Below are positions 16,514-25,928 of a DNA stretch of 64,000 bases, piece by piece; position 1 is the stretch's first letter, and every line of letters begins with the position of its first letter. Both the position numbers and the translations under genes were made by a program. The DNA is from Ruminiclostridium hungatei (GTDB lineage: Bacteria > Bacillota > Clostridia > Acetivibrionales > DSM-1351), in the NCBI RefSeq assembly GCF_002051585.1, contig NZ_MZGX01000001.1:124001-188000 (forward strand), in the 5' to 3' direction. A model generated the notes under the pieces. The model ran no database searches. It worked only from the letters and a program-made list of their open reading frames with translations, and had not been told where the DNA came from.

Positions 16514-17727
16514 ATCAGTCTGAATAAAAATCTTATTATATAATAAAACATCAGTAGAAATTCAATAATAATCAATATTGAAACGATAATCACCAGGTCT
16601 CGGTTTTCATCCAGTATTGTCTTGATTTTTGATTTGTAATCCTGGGGAGCTACAACTTCTCTGTTTGAATACAGGTCTACGTCAATTTCCGTACCATCCT
16701 CCAGTATGTATTTGAGGACACCTGCAACAACATCGGTTTTCAGAGGAAGGACCAGCTTCTCATTTTTTATAAAGCCGATATCCTTGATAAAGCTGCGACC
16801 TATGGGATAAGTATAAAAAACATCAATTTTGCTTATGAGATTCACATCCATATCCTGCACGTTGATTGTTCTTAAGGGAATGCCCTTGGAAACAAGCAGG
16901 CCATTGTAAAAGTTGGTAAAGCCATAGTCGAACAGGCTGGTGGTCTGGGACAGGGCACTGTCTTCATCCTTGTCGAAAACCACTGCCAAAAGCCGGCGGC
17001 CGTCCCTGGAGGCGGTAGTAACAGCTATTACACCCTGTTTGGGATTTGTACCTATCTTTCCGCCGTCAATGCCGTTATAACTCCAGAATAGCTTATTCTG
17101 ATTGGTGAGAATGGAGGAATCCTTGCCGTCAATCCACGCAGTTCCTCTTGAACCGAAAATAGTGTTGAAAACCGGGTTGGCTATTGCAGATTTGATCAGC
17201 TTTGCAATATCGCTGACAGAAGTATACTGCTTTTCGTCATACAGGCCGGTGGGGTTGACAAAATACGTATCGTGGAGCCCCAGCTTTTTGGCGGCCTCAT
17301 TCATATAGCCTACAAATTTGTTTACGTCCCCGTCGCCTGCATATTCGGCCAGCGCTATGGCTGCATCGTTTCCAGGAGTGAGCATGACTCCGTAAAGCAG
17401 GTCTTCCACGGTGTAAAGGTTACCCACTGTAAGATTTAAAGAGGCCCCGTTTATACCCGCGGCATTCTTGCTTATGGTGACTTTGGAGTTCAACTGGGTA
17501 CGGTCTATGGTGATAAGTGCTGTCATCAGCTTGCACATTATAGAGGGAGACAGGCTGATATTGGCTTCTTTTTTATATAAAATCTGCCCCCTCATAGTAT
17601 CCATAAGAATTGCGGAATTGGCAGAGAGCCCTTCTTCAGGGGTCCAGGCTAATACCGGTACATGGTTAAAGGCTATAAAGATTGTAAGCAATAAAAAGGA
17701 AACAAGCTTCTGATGTAGTTTCTTCAT
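16486..17727 (-). CDS. DacF-like D-alanyl-D-alanine carboxypeptidase homologue, probably inactive
   Basis: 413 residues: signal segment (about 8-27), peptidase S11 domain (about 30-280), C-terminal beta domain, and a membrane helix (about 375-398). All three active-site motifs are altered. SxxK reads I63-M-C-K66 (within PSIMCKLMTAL), SxN reads P118-G-N120 (TPGNDAAIALAE), and KTG reads K224-I-G226 (DGGKIGTN). The flanking family sequence is well conserved, so this looks like a maintained pseudoenzyme rather than a decayed gene. Divergent from the second ger operon; a sporulation/cortex role is inference. Confidence 0.8.
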   Translation of the reverse strand: MKKLHQKLVSFLLLTIFIAFNHVPVLAWTPEEGLSANSAILMDTMRGQILYKKEANISLSPSIMCKLMTALITIDRTQLNSKVTISKNAAGINGASLNLTVGNLYTVEDLLYGVMLTPGNDAAIALAEYAGDGDVNKFVGYMNEAAKKLGLHDTYFVNPTGLYDEKQYTSVSDIAKLIKSAIANPVFNTIFGSRGTAWIDGKDSSILTNQNKLFWSYNGIDGGKIGTNPKQGVIAVTTASRDGRRLLAVVFDKDEDSALSQTTSLFDYGFTNFYNGLLVSKGIPLRTINVQDMDVNLISKIDVFYTYPIGRSFIKDIGFIKNEKLVLPLKTDVVAGVLKYILEDGTEIDVDLYSNREVVAPQDYKSKIKTILDENRDLVIIVSILIIIEFLLMFYYIIRFLFRLIKKMGHPEK

Positions 17728-17958
17728 CTATTTCCAAACCTCATAGTTTCTAGAATTTTTCTTATGTAAAAGTATCTGAAAGTATCTATATATAATGATA
17801 GATTATTAACTATTTTTTCACAAGGTAGAATTTATTATTAAATAATTAAATTACCATTACAAAAATTTGTCAGATTTGTACTATGTATATAAAAATACGT
17901 TAATTACCATAATACTCTTAAAAAGTATAAAAATTTTTGAAGGCAGAGGGAGTATACA

Positions 17959-19677
17959 TTGGGCTTTTTAAATTATCTTATTTTCAAGGAGCATAACAAG
18001 ACAGAGGAATTTGTCCTCAGAGAGAACAAAAGACGTGACTGCGACACGGTTCATAACGCTGCGTCCCTGGATGTGTTTGAAAAAGAGGCTCTGGAGGATG
18101 ACTTTACAGACTGTACGGTCAGTGATGAAATTCTTAAAAAGAAAATATCGGGTGATCTGGGCTTTAATATTAATGTAATAAAGAAAATATATAAAATCCC
18201 TGGCAATAGCGACCTGGTGAGCAGGCAATTCAATATTACCGTGGCCGACAAGGTTCTCAAGGGGTTTATTGTTTTTATTGACGGGCTTACCGACAGGGTC
18301 AGTATCAGCAATAACATCCTGCAGCCGTTGATGCTGCTTTCAAATATTGATATCAGGGAAGACGTAAAAAACCTGGGAGAATTCATATATAACAGACTTC
18401 TGCCCTTTAATCAGATTAAAAAGGTGGATAATTACAAGGAATTGGTGGGTAATATTAATTTCGGAGGCTGCGGGATTTTCATAGACGGCCTGGATTATGC
18501 CTTTGCTGCCGATGTAAAGTCCTGGGAGCACAGAACGGTGTCCTCACCAAATTCGGAGACCGTTATCCGGGGGCCCCAGGAGGCCTTTAATGAACAATTG
18601 AGGGCCAATACGGCATTAATCAGGAAGATTCTGAAGGACAAGGATCTCATGGTGGAGGGTACCACTGTGGGCAAACGGAGCAATACCCCCTGTGCAATAT
18701 TGTATATACGGGATATTGCAAATGATTCGCTGGTGCACGAGGTTATAAGAAGAGTCAAAGGCATCAAGGTGGACTATATATTTGATACCGGTGAGCTGGA
18801 ACAGCTTATTGAAGATAATACCGTTCTGGCAGCCCCGCAGATCATTGCCACTGAAAGGCCGGACAGGGTAGCTATGATGCTGGCACAGGGAAATATTGCC
18901 GTGGTCATGGACGGAAGCCCCTTTGTCCTGGTAATGCCGGCAACCATAACAGAATTTCTTCATACTACTGAGGATACAAATATCAGATATCCCTACGTGA
19001 ATTTTATAAGAATAATCAGGATAATCGGAGTACTGATTGCGCTGCTGCTGCCCGGACTGTATATTGCCGTGACTAATTTCCACCAGGAAATGATACCCAC
19101 AAATCTGTTGTTTGCCATAGAGGCTTCAAGAGAAAATGTTCCCTTTCCGTCGGTAGTTGAAATACTTATTATGGAATTTTCCTTTGAACTCATAAGGGAG
19201 GCGGGTATCAGAGTTCCCGGGGCAATCGGCTCCACCATAGGCATAGTGGGAGGCCTGATACTGGGACAGGCTGCCGTATCGGCAAATCTGGTAAGCCCCA
19301 TTATGATAATAATAGTTGCAATAACAGCACTGGGCTCCTTTTCAATTCCCAGTTTCTCCATGTCCTTTTCAATCAGGCTTATACGGTTTGCCTACATCAT
19401 ATTGGGAGCAACGGCAGGTTTCCTGGGAATAGCTCTGGGACTGCTGGTGAATTCTCTTATGCTGGCGGCCTCAAAGTCCTTTGGTGTACCTTTTCTGACA
19501 CCCTTCGGACCCATAACCAATGGAAAGTATTCGGATAAGCTGTCCAGAAAGCCCATTTGGAAGCAGGAGAACAGGCCTGACTATTTGAATCCCAAGGATA
19601 TTAAAAGCCAGCCCAGGATCAGCAGGAGCTGGACTGTGAAAAATAACGAGTCAGAGGGTGATGAGGATGAAGACTAG
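17959..19677 (+). CDS. GerAA-family germinant receptor subunit (second operon)
   Basis: 572 residues from TTG after AGGCAGAGGG. N-terminal soluble subdomains, the conserved block GPQEAFNEQLRANTALIRK, TERPDRVA, then the membrane region (about 355-500) with PGLYIAVTNFHQEMIPTNLL and GVPFLTPFGP. First gene of an A-B-C-small protein operon. A CATAATA sequence near 17911 would fit a sigma-G minus-10 box, but no convincing minus-35 is seen. Confidence 0.92.
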   Translation: MGFLNYLIFKEHNKTEEFVLRENKRRDCDTVHNAASLDVFEKEALEDDFTDCTVSDEILKKKISGDLGFNINVIKKIYKIPGNSDLVSRQFNITVADKVLKGFIVFIDGLTDRVSISNNILQPLMLLSNIDIREDVKNLGEFIYNRLLPFNQIKKVDNYKELVGNINFGGCGIFIDGLDYAFAADVKSWEHRTVSSPNSETVIRGPQEAFNEQLRANTALIRKILKDKDLMVEGTTVGKRSNTPCAILYIRDIANDSLVHEVIRRVKGIKVDYIFDTGELEQLIEDNTVLAAPQIIATERPDRVAMMLAQGNIAVVMDGSPFVLVMPATITEFLHTTEDTNIRYPYVNFIRIIRIIGVLIALLLPGLYIAVTNFHQEMIPTNLLFAIEASRENVPFPSVVEILIMEFSFELIREAGIRVPGAIGSTIGIVGGLILGQAAVSANLVSPIMIIIVAITALGSFSIPSFSMSFSIRLIRFAYIILGATAGFLGIALGLLVNSLMLAASKSFGVPFLTPFGPITNGKYSDKLSRKPIWKQENRPDYLNPKDIKSQPRISRSWTVKNNESEGDEDED

Positions 19678-20773
19678 AATAAGCTTTGGTACATGGGAAG
19701 CCATAACTGTATTGGTAAACTTGATATTTGTCCAGGTGCTTTTGTCGTATCCCCAGGACATGGCCGCCTTTGGAGGCAGTGCCGGGTGGATGATACCTGT
19801 GGTTTCCACCTTGCTGATTTTAATATATTTTTCAATAATTGTTGCTTTATATAAGAATATAGGAAGCATGGATTTACTGGATATCAGTCAAAAGGTGGGC
19901 GGAAAGGTATTCATGGTGATTATGGGCTTCCTGACTGCAGGTTTTTTGTTTTTTGAGCTGTCTACAGGGCTTGGGGGATTTTCTCAAGTGCTTAAAATGA
20001 TTTCTTTGGACAAATCCCCTCTGGGCTTTGTTGAAATACTGTTTTTGTTGGGAATAATATGCTGCGCCTATTTTGGAATAGAGGCGGTGGTGAGGATAAA
20101 TGCTTTTTTGCTCCCGGCGGCAATAGTTGGCTTCCTGCTTATAACCATAGGTGTCATACCCCAGTTCAAAATAAATAATTTGCTGCCAATTCTGGGCAAT
20201 GGCTATATGCCCGTTGTCAGAGGGGGCCTGTATAAGCTGTCGGCTTTTTCGTCCATGATAATACTGTTTTTTTTGGTACCCTTTTTTAAAAGCAGGTATA
20301 TAAAGAGAGTGGGATACATGACCATCCTGATTTCCGGACTGCTTTTATTCTGGGCAACGCTGTCCTTCCTGCTTTTATACCCCTACCAGATATCAGCAGA
20401 GAACAAGGTGCCGGTATTTCAGATGGCCAAGCATATAGAATTCGGCAATTTCATTCAACGTATTGAATCGGTATTCGTACTTGTTTGTTCCATATCCTCT
20501 CTGCTTTATTTGGGAGTAATTTTTACCTTTATAATCCACATAATTAAAAAAACTCTGAGCTTGAAAAAATCCAGGCCCATAATTCTTCCTGTAGCCATTC
20601 TGGCCTTAACCCTGTCCGACAAGCTCAAGGGAATGAAAATAGACCTGGTGAATTCAAGACTCTCAGACCTTATATGGCTTGTGGGCCTGGGCTTGCCCCT
20701 TGTTATTCTCATACCGGGAGCCCTTAAGAAAGCAGGAAGAAGAATTGAAGAAGGAGGCGGGGGAAATGAATAA
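19667..20773 (+). CDS. GerAB-family spore germination permease (second operon)
   Basis: Start taken at the ATG 8 bases after AGAGGG; GTG 19658 and ATG 19661 are in-frame alternatives. 368 residues, about ten membrane helices, with family-typical TRISFGTWEAITVLVN at the N-terminus and a basic tail. Overlaps the GerAA gene upstream and the GerAC gene downstream, showing tight translational coupling in the receptor operon. Confidence 0.9.
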   Translation: MKTRISFGTWEAITVLVNLIFVQVLLSYPQDMAAFGGSAGWMIPVVSTLLILIYFSIIVALYKNIGSMDLLDISQKVGGKVFMVIMGFLTAGFLFFELSTGLGGFSQVLKMISLDKSPLGFVEILFLLGIICCAYFGIEAVVRINAFLLPAAIVGFLLITIGVIPQFKINNLLPILGNGYMPVVRGGLYKLSAFSSMIILFFLVPFFKSRYIKRVGYMTILISGLLLFWATLSFLLLYPYQISAENKVPVFQMAKHIEFGNFIQRIESVFVLVCSISSLLYLGVIFTFIIHIIKKTLSLKKSRPIILPVAILALTLSDKLKGMKIDLVNSRLSDLIWLVGLGLPLVILIPGALKKAGRRIEEGGGGNE

Positions 20774-22001
20774 GGCAGGCAGGTTTGCAGCAGTGTTTCT
20801 ATGCCTGGCACTTTGCACCGGTATGCTGGCGGGCTGCTATGACAACAGGGAAATTGAAGACCTGGCATATGTTATTGCAATCGGTATTGATGAGGCGGAT
20901 GGAAACAACTTCAATCTGACCTTCCAGACTGCAGTACCCCAGGCTATTACCGGAGGAGGGGGAGAGGGCACCGAGATTACCTCCTACAAGACGGACAATT
21001 TTCTGTCAGGCTTGAAAAAGTCCAGTCAATACCTCACCAGGACAATCAACCTTTCACATACGAAGATAATCGTTGTCTCGGAAGCAATAGCCAAGAAGGG
21101 GATTACTGCTTTCGTCAACGGTTTGCAGCAGGGTATGCAGATAAGGCAGGACATCAATATAATAGTTGCTGCCGAGGGGGCAAAGAAATATCTTGAATCT
21201 ATACAGCCAAAGCTGACGTCAAATCCCTCAAGGTATTATGAACTTTTATTCAAATCCTATGAATCGGATTTTCTGGTGCCCAATGCCAGGCTGCAGGACT
21301 ATCTGTACAGGTCAAAGAATCAGGGAGCACAGCCCATAGCCATATATACAGCCGTTGACAACAGCATTGCAGAAAGCAGTAAGCCCGAAGGCGGCGGAGG
21401 AGGCAAGAAAGACTCAGGCGGCGGAGAGAAAAAATCCGGCGGGGGTTCTGAAAAGGAAGGCGGAGGAGGGGAAGGCGACCAAAAGAAAATGTCTTTGGAA
21501 GGCCTTGCAGTCTTCAAGCAGGATAAGATGGTAGGACGTCTCAATGCCAGGGAGGCATCCGTATTTGCTTTAATGACCGGTTCAAACAATATAAACCTGG
21601 ATATTGAAGACCCCCTTGATCAAAAATTTAAAGTACTGAGCATCTTAAAAAGAGAGAAGACCTCAAAAACAGAAGTGAGTATCCAGAATGGAAAGCCTCA
21701 AGTAAACATTGAACTGAACCTTGATATAAATGTCCAGTCGGTTCAGAGTGACAACGATTATGATGAACCTGAAAAGGCGGAGAAATTGAGCGCTGCATAC
21801 AAGGTACAGCTTGAGAAGGAGATTCAGAGCCTCCTCAGAAAGCTGACCTATGATTACAAAACCGATATATTCGGCTACGGCGAGCTGGCAAAAGTAAATT
21901 ATACAACGATAGACAGATGGGAAAAAATCAAATGGCCTGATATTTTCCCGGAAAGCAAATATAACCTGAAGCTGGAGGCTGAAGTAATAAGACACGGATA
22001 G
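20766..22001 (+). CDS. GerAC-family spore germination lipoprotein (second operon)
   Basis: 411 residues from the ATG after GGAGGCGGGGG. The lipobox ends at Cys24 (GMLAGCYDNRE), followed by REIEDLAYVIAIGIDEADG. Between domains it carries an unusual low-complexity Gly/Lys/Glu/Ser linker of about 35 residues (near 205-240), longer than the matching loop of the first operon. Overlaps the GerAB stop. Outer-leaflet subunit of the receptor. Confidence 0.9.
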   Translation: MNKAGRFAAVFLCLALCTGMLAGCYDNREIEDLAYVIAIGIDEADGNNFNLTFQTAVPQAITGGGGEGTEITSYKTDNFLSGLKKSSQYLTRTINLSHTKIIVVSEAIAKKGITAFVNGLQQGMQIRQDINIIVAAEGAKKYLESIQPKLTSNPSRYYELLFKSYESDFLVPNARLQDYLYRSKNQGAQPIAIYTAVDNSIAESSKPEGGGGGKKDSGGGEKKSGGGSEKEGGGGEGDQKKMSLEGLAVFKQDKMVGRLNAREASVFALMTGSNNINLDIEDPLDQKFKVLSILKREKTSKTEVSIQNGKPQVNIELNLDINVQSVQSDNDYDEPEKAEKLSAAYKVQLEKEIQSLLRKLTYDYKTDIFGYGELAKVNYTTIDRWEKIKWPDIFPESKYNLKLEAEVIRHG

Positions 22002-22024
22002 CAGGGAAACGGAGATGTATATAT

Positions 22025-22192
22025 ATGATATTCAAGATTGTTATGCTGCTCATTGCAGCGTGGATAAGCATCTATACTTTTAGCTTCGGCGTATGGACCT
22101 GGAATAAAAAGAACAGGTTCGGGGCCTTTGTTGTCATGCTTATTGCCCTGGCTGCAACGGTCACGCCGTTTATGTATTTGTTTTTAAAATAG
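22025..22192 (+). CDS. small two-helix membrane protein of the ger operon, 55 aa
   Basis: Two hydrophobic helices (about 3-24 and 33-54) separated by a basic turn (WTWNKKNRFG). It follows GerAC by 23 bases with a GGAGA site upstream. It is the positional counterpart of the 75-residue protein in the first ger operon. Confidence 0.65.
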   Translation: MIFKIVMLLIAAWISIYTFSFGVWTWNKKNRFGAFVVMLIALAATVTPFMYLFLK

Positions 22193-22247
22193 ACTAAAGG
22201 CACTGTGGGAATGTCAATAATTAATATGTATATCCAACATACAATTT

Positions 22248-22290
22248 CAAAGCCATGGCAAGCTGGTTTTACAGCCTGTCATGGCTTTGC
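22248..22290 (+). terminator. hairpin after the second ger operon
   Basis: CAAAGCCATGGCA and TGTCATGGCTTTG pair across a 16-base loop. There is no T run after it, so it may be a weak or factor-dependent terminator, or an mRNA-stabilising stem. The rest of 22193-22405 shows no gene. Confidence 0.45.
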
Positions 22291-22405
22291 CTCCTTAATT
22301 GAGCTCAATAAAGGAGGGCCAATCACAGGTCTTTGCACCGGTACCGGCATATGTACAGGACAGCTATGGCTGACAAAGGACGAGTTTTTTGAATGAAGGA
22401 GTAAT

Positions 22406-23152
22406 ATGGGCGACAGTAAATTGTGGAGATACTATGATGTTATTAAATTCCTGTCTCTGATCAACGGGGAACTTTATTTTGCCAGAGCGGACAAATTCAA
22501 GGATAAATACGAGGGCGCTATTCCGAGGCAGAATTATCTGCATTTTGCAGAATTGTACCGGGGTAGGACAGGCCTGGAAGACTATAATGCGGATATGCAG
22601 GCGGATAATACAACTGATAATAAAGCTGATATCAAAAGAGAATTTCTGGAAGAATTCAGCAAGAGAAAGAAAAAGGTTGCTATCAGTTGCTGGCATTTGA
22701 ATGAAAGCGAATCGGCAGCCATGTGGGAGGTTTATTCCAGGGCCGGACAGGGCATAGCCGTATGCACTGCCCTTAACAAGCTTCAAAGAATAAATAAGCC
22801 CTCCGGGTATGAAATGGAAATGCTTAAAATAGACTATATTGACTTTGAAAATGACTTTCATGAGGGCTATATTGACAACGAGCTGCTTCCTTTTAAAATC
22901 AAACGAAAAGAGTTCGAGTATGAACATGAATTCAGAATCCTGCTTTATAAAAATAATCTGGAATATCTCCCGGAAGAGGGCATTAAAATACCCGTGGACA
23001 CGTGGGAGCTCATAGAGGATATAATAGCTTCTCCTGAAATGAAGGAATATGAAGTCTCTGAAGTTCAAAGGCTCCTTGACCGGATAAACCGTGAGAGGGG
23101 TACCGGCTTTAATATAAGAAGGTCCCGGCTCTATGAAAATTTGCGGTATTGA
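22406..23152 (+). CDS. DUF2971 family protein
   Basis: 248 residues. The order LWRYYDVIKFLSLINGELYFARADKFKDKYEG, then ISCWHLNESESAAMWEVYS and GIAVCT, and a late FEYEHEFRIL motif is the DUF2971 pattern (predicted cytosolic; function unknown, often found near defence or mobile genes). GGAG lies 7 bases before the ATG. Monocistronic by appearance. Confidence 0.8.
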   Translation: MGDSKLWRYYDVIKFLSLINGELYFARADKFKDKYEGAIPRQNYLHFAELYRGRTGLEDYNADMQADNTTDNKADIKREFLEEFSKRKKKVAISCWHLNESESAAMWEVYSRAGQGIAVCTALNKLQRINKPSGYEMEMLKIDYIDFENDFHEGYIDNELLPFKIKRKEFEYEHEFRILLYKNNLEYLPEEGIKIPVDTWELIEDIIASPEMKEYEVSEVQRLLDRINRERGTGFNIRRSRLYENLRY

Positions 23153-23303
23153 GCCGGATTCCGCTTGCCGGATGCCCTCCTGGAAGGAGAGTTTTCTTTT
23201 TATTTGTCTTTGCATTTATTATTTCGGGTGATAAAATAATAACATATTACGGATTATGAAAATTATGGAATATAAGATTTGTTGATTCACAGAGGTGATA
23301 TTT

Positions 23304-24056
23304 ATGGACAATTTATACCATAGGGTACTGGAAGGTAAGGTGGCAGTTATAACAGGTGCAGGGCGGGGCATAGGCAAGGCGGTAGCCCTTGCCTATGCCG
23401 GGGCCGGGGCTGCGGTTGTGTGTGCCGCCCGCAGTCAGGAAGAGCTTGCTGAAACAGTCAGGGCCATAACCCTGGCGGGTGGGCAAGCCCTTGCCGTCAA
23501 AACAGACGTGACGGATGAAAATGAGGTAAACAGCCTGTTTGAAAAGGCTGCGGGACATTTCGGAGGCATTGACATTCTGCTGGTAAACGCAGGGGCAAAC
23601 TATGAGCGTGAAACTGTTGAAAACAGCCGGAGTGACGGCTGGATAGCTACTGTCCAACTGAATTTGTTCGGTGCCTATTACTGTATGCATGCTGCAATTC
23701 CATACTTAAAACAGAGAGGGGCAGGGAAAATCATAACGGTGGGCTCCGGCCTGGGGCACCGGGGGTTTCCCGGCAGTTCGGCATACTCCTGCTCAAAAGC
23801 GGGGCTCTGGATGCTCACACGCATTCTGGCACAGGAGCTGCTGGAATACAGCATAAGTGTAAACGAGCTGATACCGGGGCCGGTTAATACTTCCATAGAC
23901 GACAATGCCGGGGAGGGAAAAAGTATAGTCAAAGCCATTGAAAGCGAGTGGCAGAAGCAGCCCGAGGATGTGGTGCCCATGGCTTTATTTCTGGCCGGAC
24001 AGCCTGATAGGGGTCCCACGGCCCAGAGCTTCAGTCTCATGAGAAGGGATGTCTAG
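23304..24056 (+). CDS. short-chain dehydrogenase/reductase
   Basis: 250 residues from the ATG after AGAGGTG. Cofactor motif TGAGRGIGKAVA, NAG motif LVNAGAN, catalytic Ser in GSGLG and YSCSK (Tyr-x3-Lys). FabG-like classical SDR, cytosolic, NAD(P)-dependent. The C-terminus is somewhat unusual (GPTAQSFSLMRRDV) compared with FabG. Substrate unknown; no neighbouring biosynthetic genes. Confidence 0.85.
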   Translation: MDNLYHRVLEGKVAVITGAGRGIGKAVALAYAGAGAAVVCAARSQEELAETVRAITLAGGQALAVKTDVTDENEVNSLFEKAAGHFGGIDILLVNAGANYERETVENSRSDGWIATVQLNLFGAYYCMHAAIPYLKQRGAGKIITVGSGLGHRGFPGSSAYSCSKAGLWMLTRILAQELLEYSISVNELIPGPVNTSIDDNAGEGKSIVKAIESEWQKQPEDVVPMALFLAGQPDRGPTAQSFSLMRRDV

Positions 24057-24172
24057 TGTCCTTATATTTGTTTTATGAAGTAAGCTCTCTGCAGATTACA
24101 AAATTATAGACAGTTGAAGGTATCGTGCTATAATATGTAATATCATAGTAAAAATGGAGGGGAAGTTATAAT

Positions 24173-24496
24173 ATGACAGATGAAAAGAAAACCTTAAGCG
24201 TGCTTGTGGACAGCAATGATAATATAAAATATAAATCTGCTCTGCCGGATTTCGGCAATGTGGTACATAAGGCTGTAGACATCAGTACGGAAATATTGCA
24301 GGCCAATATAGACAATACATTGAAGCAGGTGTTTTCAATTCTCGAAAAATCCCAGCTTGAGTCGGAGACTCACGAAATAAATGAGGTTGGTTTTAACCTT
24401 TCAATAAATTCATCGGGTGAGGTTTCTATTGCTTCGGTTGTTAAAGGAAATCTCAGCGGGCAGGCCGGGTTATCGTTTAAAATAACCAGAAAATAG
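24173..24496 (+). CDS. Pepco-like domain protein, 107 aa
   Basis: Soluble. The C-terminal half (EVGFNLSINSSGEVSIASVV, then a Gly-rich turn and LSFKITRK) matches my recollection of the Pepco domain, a peptidase-associated module predicted in bacterial conflict systems. The N-terminal half is a helix-rich segment. It is followed 69 bases later by an HEXXH peptidase gene on the same strand, the expected partner. The Pepco call is by pattern memory and moderate in certainty. Confidence 0.5.
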   Translation: MTDEKKTLSVLVDSNDNIKYKSALPDFGNVVHKAVDISTEILQANIDNTLKQVFSILEKSQLESETHEINEVGFNLSINSSGEVSIASVVKGNLSGQAGLSFKITRK

Positions 24497-24565
24497 CCTC
24501 AAATTGGTGGGGAATGACTATTGTAAAGCCGTATAACCAGGAGTGTTGCAGATTTGGGGTGGATT

Positions 24566-25738
24566 ATGGATGACAGTGTAAAGAAAGCTACCGGATATTT
24601 GGGTTTTTTGCAGGAACAATACAGCTTGAACAGCCAAAGAGGGAAAGCCCTGAAGGATATCCGGGATAACAAGGATAGCTTATTAAAGTCAGTTCAATAT
24701 GTGGTTGAGGGGCAGTTGAAAGCCATGGAATTGAGCCCGGAGGAGGCGGAACAGTTAAAACCCCGGTTTCTTCAGGCGGTCATGGAGGATATCAATAATA
24801 TACCTACTGATTATGAAGATCCTTTTTGTTATAGAATAATGAAAGACATTGAACAGGAAATATTTGAGGCTGCAGGTGAGCTGGGCATAAAAATTCCGGA
24901 TAAAAGACCTGTCATAGGTACCTTGCCTACCCACAGAGTGAATGCCGGAGTAATACCTGTACCTGATTGTGAGGAACTTATAATTGCCTTTGAATCTCAG
25001 ATTTTTAATTTTGCCAACCTGGCAAGTAAGGTTGCGGCAAGAGCCTTAAGCATTAAGAATAGCACTTCTGAACAACTGCAGTTTTCTGTTGATATTGAGG
25101 ATATTAAAAAGAACCTTGAACAGAACCCTGAGATTGCGGGCAGATTCCGTGAATTGATAATAGCTTATTTTATTGATGGCTATACGGGATATGCACCTCA
25201 ATATTTTCTTGATGGAAATTATCTCGGTATTGCAAGCATTCTGAGGCATTCCTTTGAATTGTTTGTCATGGGCCATGAGTATGGGCATATAGTTTGCGGA
25301 CACCTTGACGACAGCAGTAAAAGAGTAAGGAACATGCTTGGTGAGATAGAGTATGATGAAATCCAGTTTGATGATTGGGAGCAGGAGATTGAAGCTGATA
25401 ATATTGGAACGAGCCTGATGCTTCACGTCATGCGCAAAGGCGGGTATGATTTGTCTTTAAGCTATATGGGAGTTGATTTTTTCTTCAGCATCATGGACAT
25501 TGTTGAAAACGGATTCTCTCTGATGCTTACCGGGGAGGAAACAATCATTCCATCGGATTCCCATCCGCCTTCAGTTCTAAGACGTGAAGTGGTAAGGCAG
25601 TCAATCAGAAACTCAGTACCGGAAGAAGAGGCTGAAAGTGCCATATTCCTTGGTACTCAGATAGAGCAGATTCTCAAAATCCTCTGGGATAAGACCAAGG
25701 GAGTACTGCTGGAGTACTTTGAAGCAAAGCAGGCATAG
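24566..25738 (+). CDS. HEXXH zinc metallopeptidase paired with the Pepco-like gene
   Basis: 390 residues from the ATG after TTTGGGGTGG. No signal peptide, so probably cytosolic. Zinc motif HEYGH at 237-241 inside FELFVMGHEYGHIVCGHLDD; a likely third ligand lies in QEIEADNIG (about 273-281). The N-terminal 200 residues are helical and not recognised. Pairing with a Pepco-like protein suggests a protease effector of a conflict or stress system. No sensor NTPase is present next to it. Confidence 0.65.
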   Translation: MDDSVKKATGYLGFLQEQYSLNSQRGKALKDIRDNKDSLLKSVQYVVEGQLKAMELSPEEAEQLKPRFLQAVMEDINNIPTDYEDPFCYRIMKDIEQEIFEAAGELGIKIPDKRPVIGTLPTHRVNAGVIPVPDCEELIIAFESQIFNFANLASKVAARALSIKNSTSEQLQFSVDIEDIKKNLEQNPEIAGRFRELIIAYFIDGYTGYAPQYFLDGNYLGIASILRHSFELFVMGHEYGHIVCGHLDDSSKRVRNMLGEIEYDEIQFDDWEQEIEADNIGTSLMLHVMRKGGYDLSLSYMGVDFFFSIMDIVENGFSLMLTGEETIIPSDSHPPSVLRREVVRQSIRNSVPEEEAESAIFLGTQIEQILKILWDKTKGVLLEYFEAKQA

Positions 25739-25826
25739 GTTCAGTTGAAAGAGCAGCGGCCCATCATGGTTCCAGCCGCAACTGAACAGGGTAATTGATA
25801 TAGATAATAAATAAAGGAAAAATAAA

Positions 25827-25864
25827 AAAGAGCATTTGGACAATTTAAGTCCTGGTGCTCTTTC
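25827..25864. terminator. bidirectional terminator between the peptidase and Mn catalase genes
   Basis: AAAGAGCA and TGCTCTTT with an inner GGAC/GTCC pairing; A-rich on the left and T-rich on the right. It serves two convergent genes. Confidence 0.75.
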
Positions 25865-25928
25865 TCAATAATGTGCCGGTAAATTCCGTCAGAGCATTTA
25901 TTTTGCAGAAAATCGATTTGCTTAATGG

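Noticed and set aside
22205-22396. 63-codon frame between the ger operon and the DUF2971 gene
   Set aside because: It lacks a ribosome site, spans the hairpin at 22248-22290, and looks like no known protein.
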